NCBI RefSeq assembly: GCF_042138895.1
Contig: NZ_JBHIKW010000015.1
Span: 25,876-89,875, forward strand
Origin: Cedecea selenatireducens
Lineage (GTDB): Bacteria > Pseudomonadota > Gammaproteobacteria > Enterobacterales > Enterobacteriaceae
Direction of reading: 5' to 3'
Length of the DNA stretch: 64,000 nt
Shown: in pieces, positions 17,782 through 27,316 of the stretch
Position numbering within the stretch: position 1 is the stretch's first letter
Layout of the letters: each line of letters begins with the position of its first letter
Notes under the pieces: model-generated
The model's input: the letters and a program-made list of their open reading frames with translations, nothing else
The model's database searches: none
What the model was told of the DNA's origin: nothing
Made by a program: the position numbers and the translations under genes

Positions 17782-18126
17782 TCAGATGCTGAAGGAAGAA
17801 CCACACCCACAGGTGCTTTTTGCGTTCGGGTTGGTCACCACGAAGCGGGAGCCTTCCAGGCCTTCGCTGTAATCTACCGCGCCGCCGACCAGGTATTGCA
17901 GGCTCATCGGATCCACAACCAGAGCAACGCCCTGTTTCTCGATGGTCATGTCGCCGTCGTTAATCTGGTCGTCAAAGGTGAAGCCATACTGGAAGCCGCT
18001 GCAACCACCACCGGTGATATAGACGCGAAGTTTCAGATCAGGGTTCTCTTCGTCTGCAATCAGACTTTTCACTTTATTGGCTGCTGCTTCGGTAAACTGC
18101 AGCGGCAGCGCTACGTCATCACTCAT
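17782..18126 (-). CDS. erpA: Iron-sulfur cluster insertion protein ErpA
   Basis: A-type carrier that hands [Fe-S] clusters to IspG/IspH and other targets. It has 114 residues, the E. coli length. The three ligand cysteines are present: GGGCSGFQYG (Cys42) and the C-terminal CGCGSSF pair. The start MSDDVALPLQF was chosen by family match. It has its own promoter with an IscR-like site overlapping the end of clcA. Confidence 0.97.
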   Translation of the reverse strand: MSDDVALPLQFTEAAANKVKSLIADEENPDLKLRVYITGGGCSGFQYGFTFDDQINDGDMTIEKQGVALVVDPMSLQYLVGGAVDYSEGLEGSRFVVTNPNAKSTCGCGSSFSI

Positions 18127-18181
18127 TTTTTGCTCCCAACAATGAACAAGTCGGGCAGAAAATAACCCGCACTTTAGCGGC

Positions 18182-18214
18182 ATTATCTAATACCCTGGTA
18201 AATCGTTCAAGTAT
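18182..18214 (-). promoter_or_regulatory. erpA promoter overlapped by an IscR type 1-like site
   Basis: On the minus strand, TTGAAC (18205-18210), 17 bp, GATAAT (18182-18187). The 25-base stretch 18190-18214, starting ATACTTGA and ending CAGGGTAT, fits the type 1 IscR consensus ATASYYGACTRWWWYAGTCRRSTAT at 20 of 25 positions by my count. It would block -35 access. IscR control of erpA is known in E. coli. Confidence 0.65.
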
Positions 18215-19649
18215 TCTGCCCGGCAGAAGCCAGCTCGTTCGCTCTGGCCTTCTCAGCCTCTTGTTTTGCCAGCGTTCTTGCCAGAATAACCGAGTATAAA
18301 GGTTTTCCGCCCAGGAATTGTGCCAACAGTGTGGCCCCAAGGCAGGTGATTATCATTGGCAGAATGAGCTGGTAATTATCCGTCATCTCAAGCACCAGCA
18401 CGATTGCGGTCAACGGCGCGCGCAGTGAAGCCGCCAGCAGCGCCCCCATTCCGGCAATCGCAAAAGTCCCCATATCAAGGTGATAAGCCGGGAACCAGGC
18501 CGCACAGGCCGTACCGAAAGCCGTGCCTAACAGCGTGCCCAGCGCCAGCATTGGGGCAAAAATCCCCCCCGGCGCGCCGGAGGAAAAACACAGCAGCGTC
18601 GTGATAACGCGAGCCACAAACAGGAACAGCAGCATGCCGATGGTGTAGTTCCCCATCGCCGCAATTGGGATCAGGCTAAACCCGCCGCCGGACGCCGCCT
18701 GCTGAATAAGCCCCAGCACGCCGCAAAGTCCACCGATGAGGCCGCCAATCAGCACCCATTTCTTAATATTGCCGCCGTGGATGCGCTGGAACATATCCTG
18801 AGCGCCAATCACCAGCCGGTTAAATACCACGCCGACAATGCCAAAGATCATGCCGAGGATCAGATACAGCCACAGCGTGTTGACCGGCGCATCCGCCAGT
18901 TTGCCGACCTGAATCACCGTCGTTTCGGTATTAAAGATACGGAACACGATGCTCGACATAATCACGCCGATAAACACCGCTTTTATCGAAATCAGGTTGT
19001 AGCGAAACTGGCTACGCATCTCTTCGATGATAAACAGAATCCCGGCAAGAGGCGCATTAAACGCGGCGGACAAGCCTGCGGCGGCACCGGTCGCCAGCAG
19101 CGAGTGCCGGGCTTCTGCGCCTTTCATGCGAAAAATGTCGGTGACCATTCGCCCTATATTGCCGCCGAGCTGTACCGTTGGCCCTTCCCGCCCCAGCACC
19201 ATTCCTGCGCCAAGCGTGCCCATCCCGCCGATGAATTTCACCGGGATCACGCGCCACCAGCGCACCGGCCGCAAATCTTCCAGTGCACCTTCTATTTCAG
19301 GAATCCCCGAACCACCGGCCTCCGGCGCAAAGCGACGCACCAGAAAATACCCCACCATCGCCAGCAGCGCGGAGCTGATAAACGCCAGCGGCCACACCAG
19401 CCAGGCGCTGTCAGCAACCTGCGCCAGCATACCGATACGGTGCTGCAGCACCCAGTTGACCGATTTCTCAAACGCCACGCCGACCAGGCCCGCCAGGGTT
19501 CCCACGATGGCAGCCATCAATAGAATCATTAGCGGCATTTTATCCTGGCCAATCAGGCGACGCAGAATAGCGCCGCGACGCTGGCTTACGCTTTGCGCCG
19601 GGTCGAGAGAATCATGGGCTAAATTCATGGGTTCAAACCGTTTAGTCAT
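18207..19649 (-). CDS. clcA: H+/Cl- exchange transporter ClcA
   Basis: Two-chloride/one-proton antiporter used in extreme acid resistance. It has 480 residues from ATG 19649; an in-frame ATG at 19628 gives 473, the E. coli length, and neither has a strong ribosome site. Filter motifs are intact: GSGIPE, GREGP (external gating Glu), the FIIEE proton-path Glu, GAPGGIFAP, and the KPLYS tyrosine near the C terminus. Its stop codon overlaps the erpA promoter. Confidence 0.95.
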   Translation of the reverse strand: MTKRFEPMNLAHDSLDPAQSVSQRRGAILRRLIGQDKMPLMILLMAAIVGTLAGLVGVAFEKSVNWVLQHRIGMLAQVADSAWLVWPLAFISSALLAMVGYFLVRRFAPEAGGSGIPEIEGALEDLRPVRWWRVIPVKFIGGMGTLGAGMVLGREGPTVQLGGNIGRMVTDIFRMKGAEARHSLLATGAAAGLSAAFNAPLAGILFIIEEMRSQFRYNLISIKAVFIGVIMSSIVFRIFNTETTVIQVGKLADAPVNTLWLYLILGMIFGIVGVVFNRLVIGAQDMFQRIHGGNIKKWVLIGGLIGGLCGVLGLIQQAASGGGFSLIPIAAMGNYTIGMLLFLFVARVITTLLCFSSGAPGGIFAPMLALGTLLGTAFGTACAAWFPAYHLDMGTFAIAGMGALLAASLRAPLTAIVLVLEMTDNYQLILPMIITCLGATLLAQFLGGKPLYSVILARTLAKQEAEKARANELASAGQNT

Positions 19650-19805
19650 ACAAATAAGGCGGGCATTTTACCCACAGAACACACCTTCGTCTTATTAAAT
19701 TCCCTAATAAACCGTAACGTTTGATTTGGGCAAATATTTCAACGCAGCGCAGGTTTCACATAGAATAGCCCGCTGTCACCATTTCCACGAATCAGGAGCC
19801 GATTC

Positions 19806-21086
19806 ATGAGTAAGTCTGAAAACCTGTACGCCGCAGCCCGCCAGGTCATTCCCGGCGGCGTTAACTCACCGGTACGCGCCTTTACCGGCGTGGGCGGTGT
19901 GCCACTGTTTATCGAGCGTGCGGACGGGGCTTACCTGTATGACGCGGACGGTAAAGCCTATATTGATTACGTCGGCTCGTGGGGCCCAATGGTGCTCGGC
20001 CACAACCATCCGGCGATCCGCAATGCGGTCATCGAAGCCGTTGAGCGCGGTCTGAGCTTTGGGGCGCCAACCGAAATGGAAGTGAAAATGGCGGAGCTGG
20101 TTTGCGAACTGGTTCCGACCATGGATATGGTTCGTATGGTGAACTCCGGTACCGAAGCCACCATGAGCGCCATCCGCCTGGCTCGCGGCTACACCGGCCG
20201 CGATAAAATCATCAAGTTCGAAGGCTGCTATCACGGCCACGCGGACTGCCTGCTGGTGAAAGCCGGATCCGGCGCGCTGACCCTCGGCCAGCCAAACTCC
20301 CCGGGCGTACCGGCAGACTTTGCGAAACACACGCTGACCTGCACCTACAACGATCTGGCCTCCGTCCGCGAAGCCTTTGAGCAATATCCGCAGGATGTGG
20401 CCTGTATCATCGTTGAGCCGGTTGCCGGCAACATGAACTGCATTCCGCCTCACGCAGACTTCCTGCCGGGCCTGCGTGCGCTGTGCGACGAATTCGGCGC
20501 ATTGCTGATTATCGATGAAGTGATGACCGGCTTCCGCGTGGCGCTGGCTGGCGCTCAGTCTTACTATGACGTCGAGCCAGACCTGACCTGCCTCGGCAAA
20601 ATCATCGGCGGCGGGATGCCGGTAGGTGCCTTCGGCGGCCGCCGTGAAATCATGGACGCGCTGGCGCCAACCGGCCCGGTTTACCAGGCGGGTACGCTTT
20701 CCGGTAACCCTATTGCGATGGCGGCTGGCTTCGCCTGCCTGACCGAAGTCTCTCAGCCTGGCGTCCATCAGACCCTGACCGAGCTGACGGAAATGCTGGC
20801 TAACGGCCTGCTGAATGCAGCGAAAGCAGAAAACATCCCGCTGGTAGTGAATAACGTCGGCGGCATGTTCGGCCTGTTCTTCACCGATGCAGAAACAGTG
20901 ACCGGCTATAAAGACGTGGTGGCGTGCGACGTGGAGCGCTTCAAGCGCTTCTTCCACCTGATGCTGGAAGAAGGCGTTTACCTGGCACCGTCCGCGTTTG
21001 AGGCGGGCTTTATGTCAGTGGCTCATAGCAAAGAAGATATTCAGAGAACCATCGACGCGGCGCGCCGCGTGTTTGCAAAACTGTAA
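19806..21086 (+). CDS. hemL: Glutamate-1-semialdehyde 2,1-aminomutase
   Basis: PLP enzyme of the C5 heme pathway producing 5-aminolevulinate. It has 426 residues, the E. coli length. The PLP lysine is in GKIIGGGMPVGAFGG (about Lys265). The LLIIDEVMTGFR motif and the NSGTEATMSAIRLARGYTGR phosphate-binding region are intact. It is a single gene with a good AGGAGC ribosome site, divergent from clcA and convergent with fhuB. Confidence 0.98.
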   Translation: MSKSENLYAAARQVIPGGVNSPVRAFTGVGGVPLFIERADGAYLYDADGKAYIDYVGSWGPMVLGHNHPAIRNAVIEAVERGLSFGAPTEMEVKMAELVCELVPTMDMVRMVNSGTEATMSAIRLARGYTGRDKIIKFEGCYHGHADCLLVKAGSGALTLGQPNSPGVPADFAKHTLTCTYNDLASVREAFEQYPQDVACIIVEPVAGNMNCIPPHADFLPGLRALCDEFGALLIIDEVMTGFRVALAGAQSYYDVEPDLTCLGKIIGGGMPVGAFGGRREIMDALAPTGPVYQAGTLSGNPIAMAAGFACLTEVSQPGVHQTLTELTEMLANGLLNAAKAENIPLVVNNVGGMFGLFFTDAETVTGYKDVVACDVERFKRFFHLMLEEGVYLAPSAFEAGFMSVAHSKEDIQRTIDAARRVFAKL

Positions 21087-21092
21087 TATCTA

Positions 21093-21131
21093 CCCTCACC
21101 CGGCCCCTTTGGGGATAAAGCCGGGTGAGGG
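21093..21131. repeat. Palindromic element between hemL and fhuB, possible terminator
   Basis: 12 bp perfect arms CCCTCACCCGGC (21093-21104) and GCCGGGTGAGGG (21120-21131) enclosing CCCC-TTT-GGGG. There is no T tract. The CCCTCACCC motif recurs at 51571 in this window, suggesting a dispersed intergenic element. Confidence 0.6.
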
Positions 21132-21132
21132 G

Positions 21133-23112
21133 TTACCGCCCCTGCTTTCTCAGCAAATAAACGAAGTAAGGCGCGCCGATAAACGTCGCCAGCAGCCCCG
21201 CCGGAACCTGATTCGGGAACAGAATCATCCTGCCGCACCAGTCAGCCAGAATCATCAACATCCCCCCCAAAATCCCGGCAATCACTATCTGCGGCATCGC
21301 CCTGCGGAACCCAAGCATGCGAGCAATATGTGGTGCCATCAGTCCGACAAAGCTTAATGGGCCCACGATTAACGTTGCCGTGGCGGTCAGCGTTGCAGCC
21401 AGTAACAACAGCGCAAAACGCGAGGGCGTTAATGCCATACCAACCGCTCTCGCCGTCGCGCCACCCAGCGGCAAAATCACCAGCCAGCGGCGCAACAGCG
21501 GCGTTATCGCCAGCAGGATAGCCATAACCACCAGCGTTCTTACCGCCTGATCTCCGGTAACGTTATAGGTCGAACCTGAGATCCAGGTCAGCAGCGTCGC
21601 CATACGCGGATCGCCGCTTGCCATCAACATCATCAATAACATGGTAAATGCGGTGCTGAGCGCCATCCCCGCCAGCAACATACGCTGCGGCGAGAAGCCT
21701 CCGCGCCCGGCGGCAAGCATGATAATCAGTAACGTCACCGCCGCGCCAAGGCTGCCTGCAGGCAGAAGCCAGACAAAGGCATTCCCCGGTACGATAAACA
21801 GCATCAGTACGACGCCGAACGCCGCGCCGGAGCTAATCCCCAGCACTTCCGGGCTTGCCATCGCATTGCCGGTTAACCGCTGGATCAGGCAGCCTGCAAC
21901 CGCCAGCATCACGCCTGCGGTCAGAGCAGCCATAACTCGCGGCCAGCGCCACGGCAGCACGTCATCAAAGAGCGCGCCGCTCAGCCAGCGCCAGCCATGA
22001 GCATCACGCCCCAGAGCCAGCGCGGCGGTAATCACCAGCAGCAGAACGCCAAGGCTTATTACAACCCACAGCAGAACGCGCTGACGTTCGGCCTGCACGT
22101 GGTCTCCTGCGCTCATTGACGGCGCACCGCTGGTACGCAGGCGCGGCAGCAGCCACAGCAGAATAGGCGCGCCGATGAGCGCGGTAATGGTGCCGGTAGA
22201 AACCTCACCCCACACGCTGGAGAGCCAGACCACAACCTGATCTGAAAGCCAGAGGATCAGCGCGCCAATCACCGGGGCCAGGAATAACCGAGCCGCCAGG
22301 CGACGAGCGCCTAACATTTTTGCCAGCAAAGGCGCGAATAGCCCGATAAAACCGACAATACCGACCGCGTTAACCAACTGGGCGCTGAGAACAATCGCCA
22401 GCGCCAGCGTTGCCAGCCGTACCAGAGAAAGCGCCAGGCCGAGGTTGCGGGCTACGCCATCGTCCAGCCCCATCAGCGTTAACGGGCGCAGCAGCAGCAG
22501 CGTTAGCAGCAGGCCGCCCAGCAAACGTGGCCACAGGCTTTCTACGCTGCTCCAGTCCTGCTGGTTGAGCGAGCCGGTACTCCACAGGAACATATTCTGC
22601 AGCTGATCGTGGTGGAAGATAGCCAGCAGCTGGTTGACCGCGCCGCAGTAAAGGCTCAGTACCAGGCCCGCAAGAATCAGCGTGACCGGCGACATGCGTT
22701 TGCCCCAGGCAACGCCGAAGACCAGCAGGCCAACCGCTGCCGCGCCAATCAGCGCCGCAAACGGCTGGGCCGTCTGAGGTAGCACCCAGAGCGTGGCGAC
22801 CGTGACGCCAAGCTGAGCGCCGCTGGCTACGCCAAGCGTGGTCGGCTCCGCCAGTGGGTTACGCAGCACCTGCTGGAATAACACACCGACGAGCCCCAGC
22901 CCGGCACCGACCAGCAGCGATATTGCCAGGCGCGGCAGCAGGCTGAAGTGAAAGAGCATCTGTTGAATATTGTCGATATCCGGCGCGACAAAGGCACTAC
23001 TCCATTGCCCGGAAGGCAGCACGCCGCTCATGTTATGCAGCGTCAGCCAGAACGCACAGACAAACAGCCCCAGCAGCAGGCCGGCAGGGAAAATCACGTG
23101 ACGTCTATTCAT
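21133..23112 (-). CDS. fhuB: Ferric hydroxamate ABC transporter permease FhuB
   Basis: Inner-membrane channel for ferrichrome-type siderophores. It has 659 residues (E. coli 660), a double-length permease made of two homologous FecCD-type halves with about ten helices each (junction near residue 330). The EAA-like loop for FhuC contact appears in both halves, as GFIGLFAPLLAKML and later LSFVGLMAPHIARML. The ATG overlaps the fhuD stop (ATGA), so translation is coupled. Confidence 0.97.
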   Translation of the reverse strand: MNRRHVIFPAGLLLGLFVCAFWLTLHNMSGVLPSGQWSSAFVAPDIDNIQQMLFHFSLLPRLAISLLVGAGLGLVGVLFQQVLRNPLAEPTTLGVASGAQLGVTVATLWVLPQTAQPFAALIGAAAVGLLVFGVAWGKRMSPVTLILAGLVLSLYCGAVNQLLAIFHHDQLQNMFLWSTGSLNQQDWSSVESLWPRLLGGLLLTLLLLRPLTLMGLDDGVARNLGLALSLVRLATLALAIVLSAQLVNAVGIVGFIGLFAPLLAKMLGARRLAARLFLAPVIGALILWLSDQVVVWLSSVWGEVSTGTITALIGAPILLWLLPRLRTSGAPSMSAGDHVQAERQRVLLWVVISLGVLLLVITAALALGRDAHGWRWLSGALFDDVLPWRWPRVMAALTAGVMLAVAGCLIQRLTGNAMASPEVLGISSGAAFGVVLMLFIVPGNAFVWLLPAGSLGAAVTLLIIMLAAGRGGFSPQRMLLAGMALSTAFTMLLMMLMASGDPRMATLLTWISGSTYNVTGDQAVRTLVVMAILLAITPLLRRWLVILPLGGATARAVGMALTPSRFALLLLAATLTATATLIVGPLSFVGLMAPHIARMLGFRRAMPQIVIAGILGGMLMILADWCGRMILFPNQVPAGLLATFIGAPYFVYLLRKQGR

Positions 23113-24008
23113 GCCAGGTTCCTCAGGCCGTCATCCAGCACGCGGGCAAAGTGCATCGCCGACATCGTCGTGCCATAGAGCCAGACGGCGGGAACCTGCT
23201 GGAAACGGTTCTGGCGGATAAACGGCATCGCTTTCCACAGAGGCGTCGCGGCAACCTGGCGGGCTATCGCTTCGTTTTTATGGTCAAAGCACAGCACATC
23301 GGCGTCTTTGATCGCCGCCAGGCGCTCAATCCCCACCACCGCGGTTCCCCAGAAGTTGGTCTGTTCCTGCCAGGCATTCGTCACCCCCAGCAGATCCATC
23401 ACCTGTTCGAATAAGCTGTGCTTGCCCACCACCAGCGCATGGCGGTTATCCAAAAATGACATCAGCAGCACCGGACGGCTACCGCGAGCGGCAAAGCGGG
23501 GCTTCATGCTGGCAATAAACGCATCAAACTCGGCCAGATGGTTACTGGCGGCCACCTGCATGCCCAGCGTGTCGCCCAGCTGAATTAACGATTTGCGTGC
23601 AATATCCAGCGGCTTGCCGGAACCGTCGTTAAAATTGAAACCCAGTCCGGGCGCAATGCGGGTGATTTTCTCCGGCGAAGGTCCGTAGCCAGCAGAATAG
23701 AGAATTAAAGAGGGTTTTAGCTGCGCCATCAGCTCAAGGTTAGGCTCGGTGCGCAGGCCAACGTCCACCACGCCTTCCGGCAGCTTAGGTTCGTTAACCC
23801 AGATTTGGTAATTAGGAATATCGGCGACGGCCATTGGCGTGACGCCGAGCGCCATCAACAGCTCAACGGGCAGCCACTCCAGGGCGATGATGCGTTTTGC
23901 ATCCGGCACCGCCGCCTGCGCCGCTGGAAGCTTCAGCAGCAGCGGTGAAAGCGCCATCGCCGCCAGAAGGCGGCGACGGGTCAAAAGAAAGTCATTCATA
24001 CGGCTCAT
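23109..24008 (-). CDS. fhuD: Periplasmic ferric hydroxamate-binding protein FhuD
   Basis: Carries ferric hydroxamates from FhuA to FhuBC. It has 299 residues. The N terminus has a twin-arginine-like signal (TRRRLLAAMALSPLL) ending around AAQA. Ligand-site regions are recognisable: VDVGLRTEPNLELM, SAGYGPSP, TNFWGTAVVGIERLA, and VPAVWLYGTT. ATG 24008 overlaps the fhuC TGA by one base; a TTG one codon upstream is in frame but unnecessary. Confidence 0.95.
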   Translation of the reverse strand: MSRMNDFLLTRRRLLAAMALSPLLLKLPAAQAAVPDAKRIIALEWLPVELLMALGVTPMAVADIPNYQIWVNEPKLPEGVVDVGLRTEPNLELMAQLKPSLILYSAGYGPSPEKITRIAPGLGFNFNDGSGKPLDIARKSLIQLGDTLGMQVAASNHLAEFDAFIASMKPRFAARGSRPVLLMSFLDNRHALVVGKHSLFEQVMDLLGVTNAWQEQTNFWGTAVVGIERLAAIKDADVLCFDHKNEAIARQVAATPLWKAMPFIRQNRFQQVPAVWLYGTTMSAMHFARVLDDGLRNLA

Positions 24009-24805
24009 CAATAAACAAAACTTACCGGCGCAGCCCCCGCCGGGTGCGGCAGGATGCCCATCGGAATACCGTAGATGTGTTCCAGCGTATCGCTTTGCAT
24101 CAGCGCCTCTGGCGTACCCTGGGCGATCATTTCCCCACCGCGTAGCGCCACAAGGTTATCGCAATAGCGTGCGGCCATATTGATATCATGCAGAACGGCA
24201 ACCACCGTCAGGCCGCGCTCCTGGCTCAGGCGATGAATCAGCGCCAGCACGTCCACCTGATGGGCAATATCCAGCGCGGAGGTGGGTTCATCGAGCAATA
24301 AACAGCGGCTATCCTGCGCCACCAGCATGGCAATCCACGCCCGCTGACGTTCACCGCCGGACAGGCTATCCACCAGACGATGCGCAAACGGCTTCAACCC
24401 AACCAGGCTAATTGCCTCATCGACCAGCTCGCGGTCGGCCACGCCAAAGCGCCCTAATGCCCCATGCCACGGATAGCGGCCAATCGCTACCAGCTCGCGA
24501 ACCGTCATCCCCTCAGCGGCCGGGAGCTGCTGGGGAAGATAGGCGACCTGACGGGCGAAAGCTTTGCTGCTCCAGCTGTCCAGCGGCTGCGAGTTAAGCA
24601 GGATCTCGCCGTCCGAGGGCTTCTGGTGGCGACCCAGCATTTTCAGCAGCGTCGATTTACCAGAACCGTTGTGACCAATCAGACCGGTCACTTTTCCCAC
24701 CGGGAAGGTGATGGAAAGCGGATGAAGCAACGTGCGACCGGGCACGCGGAAGGTCACATCAGTGAGGCTAAAAGTGGTGTCGGGCTGAAGGTGTTTATCC
24801 TGCAT
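24008..24805 (-). CDS. fhuC: Ferric hydroxamate ABC transporter ATPase FhuC
   Basis: ATPase driving hydroxamate import. It has 265 residues, the E. coli length from ATG 24805; in-frame ATGs lie upstream at 24814 and 24829. Walker A is GHNGSGKST (about residues 44-52), the ABC signature is LSGGERQRAW, Walker B is CLLLDEPTSALD, and the switch His is in VLHDINMA. It ends in the conserved LPHPAGAAPVSFVY tail. It is 48 bp downstream of fhuA in one operon. Confidence 0.97.
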   Translation of the reverse strand: MQDKHLQPDTTFSLTDVTFRVPGRTLLHPLSITFPVGKVTGLIGHNGSGKSTLLKMLGRHQKPSDGEILLNSQPLDSWSSKAFARQVAYLPQQLPAAEGMTVRELVAIGRYPWHGALGRFGVADRELVDEAISLVGLKPFAHRLVDSLSGGERQRAWIAMLVAQDSRCLLLDEPTSALDIAHQVDVLALIHRLSQERGLTVVAVLHDINMAARYCDNLVALRGGEMIAQGTPEALMQSDTLEHIYGIPMGILPHPAGAAPVSFVY

Positions 24806-24853
24806 GGTAGCCATCTTAGTGAAGGGCACGGCGAACCGTGCCCGGGAGACAAG

Positions 24854-27061
24854 TTAGAAGCGGAAGGTCGCGGTAGCAACCACCTGACGTTCAGCGCCCC
24901 AGTAGCATGCATAGTCACGGTAGCAGCTTGAGACATACTCACGGTTGAACAGGTTGTTGACGTTCACAGCCACGGAAGAGCCAGGCAAGCCGAATCGAGC
25001 CAGATCGTACTTAACCATAGCATCGGCAACGGTATAGCTCGGCACGTTAAACGTCTCGTTCACCTGCGGGCCGGAAGCATAGAAGCTGGACGTTGCGCCG
25101 ACATAACGAGCACCAGCCCCGAAGGTGAATCCACTCAGTGCGGTTTCGTGGAAGGTGTAATCAGCCCACAGGGAGGCCATATTACGTGGCACTTCTGCCG
25201 GGCGTTTACCCTGATACAGCGTGTCATGAGTATATTCAGCATCAGTGTAGGTGTAAGAAGCGGTCAGGTTGATATTCGCGCTAACGGCGGCTTTGGCTTC
25301 GAGCTCCAGGCCACGGGAGCGAATTTCTCCCCCCTGAACACTAAAGGCATTATCGTTAGGGTCGACAGTTAAGTTCTTGTCTTTCGTCAGATGATAAACG
25401 GCAGCGGTGACCGTGACCGGCATGTCTTTAGGTACGTATTTCACGCCAGCTTCGTACTGTTTACCTTTAGACGGATCGAATGGCTTACCTTGTTTGGTTG
25501 AGCCTGACACCGGTTCAAAGGATTCGCTGTAGCTCACGTAAGGAGAGATGCCATTATCGAACAGATAATTCAGGCCACCACGCCACGTGAATTGGTTATC
25601 GCTAACTTCAGCCAATGTTCCTGAGGAGCGCGTAAACGTAGACGTTTTAGCAAAATCATATCGGCCACCCAGCGTCAGAACGAACCGGTTCCACTCCGCC
25701 TGATCCTGCATGTAAAGTCCCGTCTGCTGCTGACGGTTAATGACTGCATAAGGGAAGTTAGTCACAACGTTCGCGTTGCCGTACTGCGGATTACTCATGC
25801 TAAGTGGGTCTGCAGAGCCATACATAGCGTCAATGTCGTTGCGCATACGCATGTAATCAACGCCGGTCAGCAGGGTATGGTCAACCGCCCCTGTGGCGAA
25901 TTTAGCCTGCGCCTGAGTATCTACTGAGAAGTTATTGAGGTCTTCGTCAGAACGAACGTAGGCACGGCTAATCTGTCCTGGAGCGACATAGCCATTCCCG
26001 TAAACGGAATCATAGAGCGTGTGAATACGCGTATAGCGAAGATTCTGGCGAACGGTCCAGGTATCGTTGAACTCGTGCGCGAAGCTATAGCCAACCATTT
26101 GCTGGCGACGAGACATTTTGTTGTCTCTCTCACCTTCATTGAAATCGGTAGGCAATTTGTGAGAGCTGCCGTTGGCATCAACGTAAGGAACAACCGTGCC
26201 CTGGCGAGGAAGCCAGCCGTAATAACCCGCGTTAGGATCGCTTTGGAAGTTACTCAGGAAGGTGAAATCTGTTTTGTCATCAGGGCGCCAGCTAAAGGAT
26301 GGGGCAATAGCGTAGCGGTTTGATTTGACCATTTCTTGCTGGGCATTTTCGCTGCGGCCTAAGCCAGTCAGGCGGTAGGAGAATTCACCGTTATCATCCA
26401 GCGCATCGCTGAAGTCAAAACCGGTTTGCCACAGGTTGTTAGTGCCCATCTTAAACTGAATTTCGTGCAGCGGCTCGGTAGTCGGGCGCTTGCTGACCAT
26501 ACTCACTACGCCGCCTGGATGGCTTTTACCATAAAGCACAGACACAGGGCCACGCAGCAGCTCAACACGTTCCAGGAAATAAGGATCCATAGAAGCTTCA
26601 GAGTAGTTATCTCCCTGCAGTTTCATGCCATCCAGATATTGGTTAGTGTTAACGGTCGAAGATGTCGTGAAACCACGAATGGAGACCACGTCATAAGTTG
26701 AAGAACTTCCGCGAGTAGAGAACACGCCAGGCGTGTAATCCAGGGCTTCTTTCACCGTCTGCGGCTGACGGGTATCCATCTCTTCGCGGGTCACCACCGA
26801 AATAGACTGCGGGGTCTTTTCAATCGGGGTATCGGTTTTGGTCGCCGTGGCGCTGCGCTTGGCGGCGATGGTTGGCGATGGCCCCCATGCGCTTTCGGCC
26901 GGCACCCCGGTGGCAGAAACGGTAATTGTGTCTTCTTTTTTGGTCGTGCCGGTATCCGCCGCGAAGCTATTTGCGCTGACGGTGCCCACCGCCGCCGCCA
27001 CGAAAAGGGCAAGCTTACGGACAGGTTTTTTGGCTGGCTGACCAGGGAGTGAACGCGCCAT
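24854..27061 (-). CDS. fhuA: TonB-dependent ferrichrome receptor FhuA
   Basis: Outer-membrane barrel with plug for ferrichrome-type siderophores, and in E. coli the receptor for phages T1, T5 and phi80. It has 735 residues (E. coli 747). Signal peptide ends near NSFAA, the TonB box is DTITVSA, the plug runs to about residue 190, and the 22-strand barrel ends in TATFRF. The loop after SVYGNG is about 18 residues shorter than in E. coli and lacks its disulfide pair; the C-terminal pair (SSCYRDYACYWG) is kept. ATG 27061 was chosen; the 34 upstream in-frame codons cross the Fur site. Confidence 0.95.
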   Translation of the reverse strand: MARSLPGQPAKKPVRKLALFVAAAVGTVSANSFAADTGTTKKEDTITVSATGVPAESAWGPSPTIAAKRSATATKTDTPIEKTPQSISVVTREEMDTRQPQTVKEALDYTPGVFSTRGSSSTYDVVSIRGFTTSSTVNTNQYLDGMKLQGDNYSEASMDPYFLERVELLRGPVSVLYGKSHPGGVVSMVSKRPTTEPLHEIQFKMGTNNLWQTGFDFSDALDDNGEFSYRLTGLGRSENAQQEMVKSNRYAIAPSFSWRPDDKTDFTFLSNFQSDPNAGYYGWLPRQGTVVPYVDANGSSHKLPTDFNEGERDNKMSRRQQMVGYSFAHEFNDTWTVRQNLRYTRIHTLYDSVYGNGYVAPGQISRAYVRSDEDLNNFSVDTQAQAKFATGAVDHTLLTGVDYMRMRNDIDAMYGSADPLSMSNPQYGNANVVTNFPYAVINRQQQTGLYMQDQAEWNRFVLTLGGRYDFAKTSTFTRSSGTLAEVSDNQFTWRGGLNYLFDNGISPYVSYSESFEPVSGSTKQGKPFDPSKGKQYEAGVKYVPKDMPVTVTAAVYHLTKDKNLTVDPNDNAFSVQGGEIRSRGLELEAKAAVSANINLTASYTYTDAEYTHDTLYQGKRPAEVPRNMASLWADYTFHETALSGFTFGAGARYVGATSSFYASGPQVNETFNVPSYTVADAMVKYDLARFGLPGSSVAVNVNNLFNREYVSSCYRDYACYWGAERQVVATATFRF

Positions 27062-27088
27062 GATATTTTCTCTGGTGAAGTAGTAAAT

Positions 27089-27154
27089 GATAACGTAAAC
27101 GATAATTATTATTATGCCCGCAGGATAATAGACGAAACGTTTGCTGCATAGCAA
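27089..27154 (-). promoter_or_regulatory. fhuA promoter with Fur-like operator
   Basis: On the minus strand, TTGCTA (27149-27154), 18 bp, TATTAT (27125-27130). The core GATAAT-T-ATTATT at 27101-27113 is a Fur-type inverted repeat, with a further GATAAC at 27089. The operator lies over the expected transcription start, fitting iron repression. Confidence 0.7.
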
Positions 27155-27244
27155 GTGCTTCACATCCGTGCGGATACTAAGGGAATAAGAAATAACCTGA
27201 TGGTTTATGAGGTGTTATTCAGGTGTGAAATTTAAGATAAGGAA

Positions 27245-27268
27245 CGCCTTATCGCGGGCAATAAGGCG
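27245..27268 (-). other. Second stem-loop downstream of the mrcB terminator
   Basis: CGCCTTAT (27245-27252) and ATAAGGCG (27261-27268) form an 8 bp stem with an 8-base loop, immediately after the mrcB terminator on the minus strand. It may act as a back-up terminator before fhuA. Confidence 0.45.
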
Positions 27269-27301
27269 AAAAAAAACCTCTCCCGTTTCGGGGAGAGGTT
27301 T
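27269..27301 (-). terminator. Intrinsic terminator of mrcB
   Basis: 11 bp stem AAACCTCTCCC / GGGAGAGGTTT (27274-27284 and 27291-27301) followed on the minus strand by eight T. Confidence 0.92.
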
Positions 27302-27316
27302 AGGCTGAAGCTAAAC

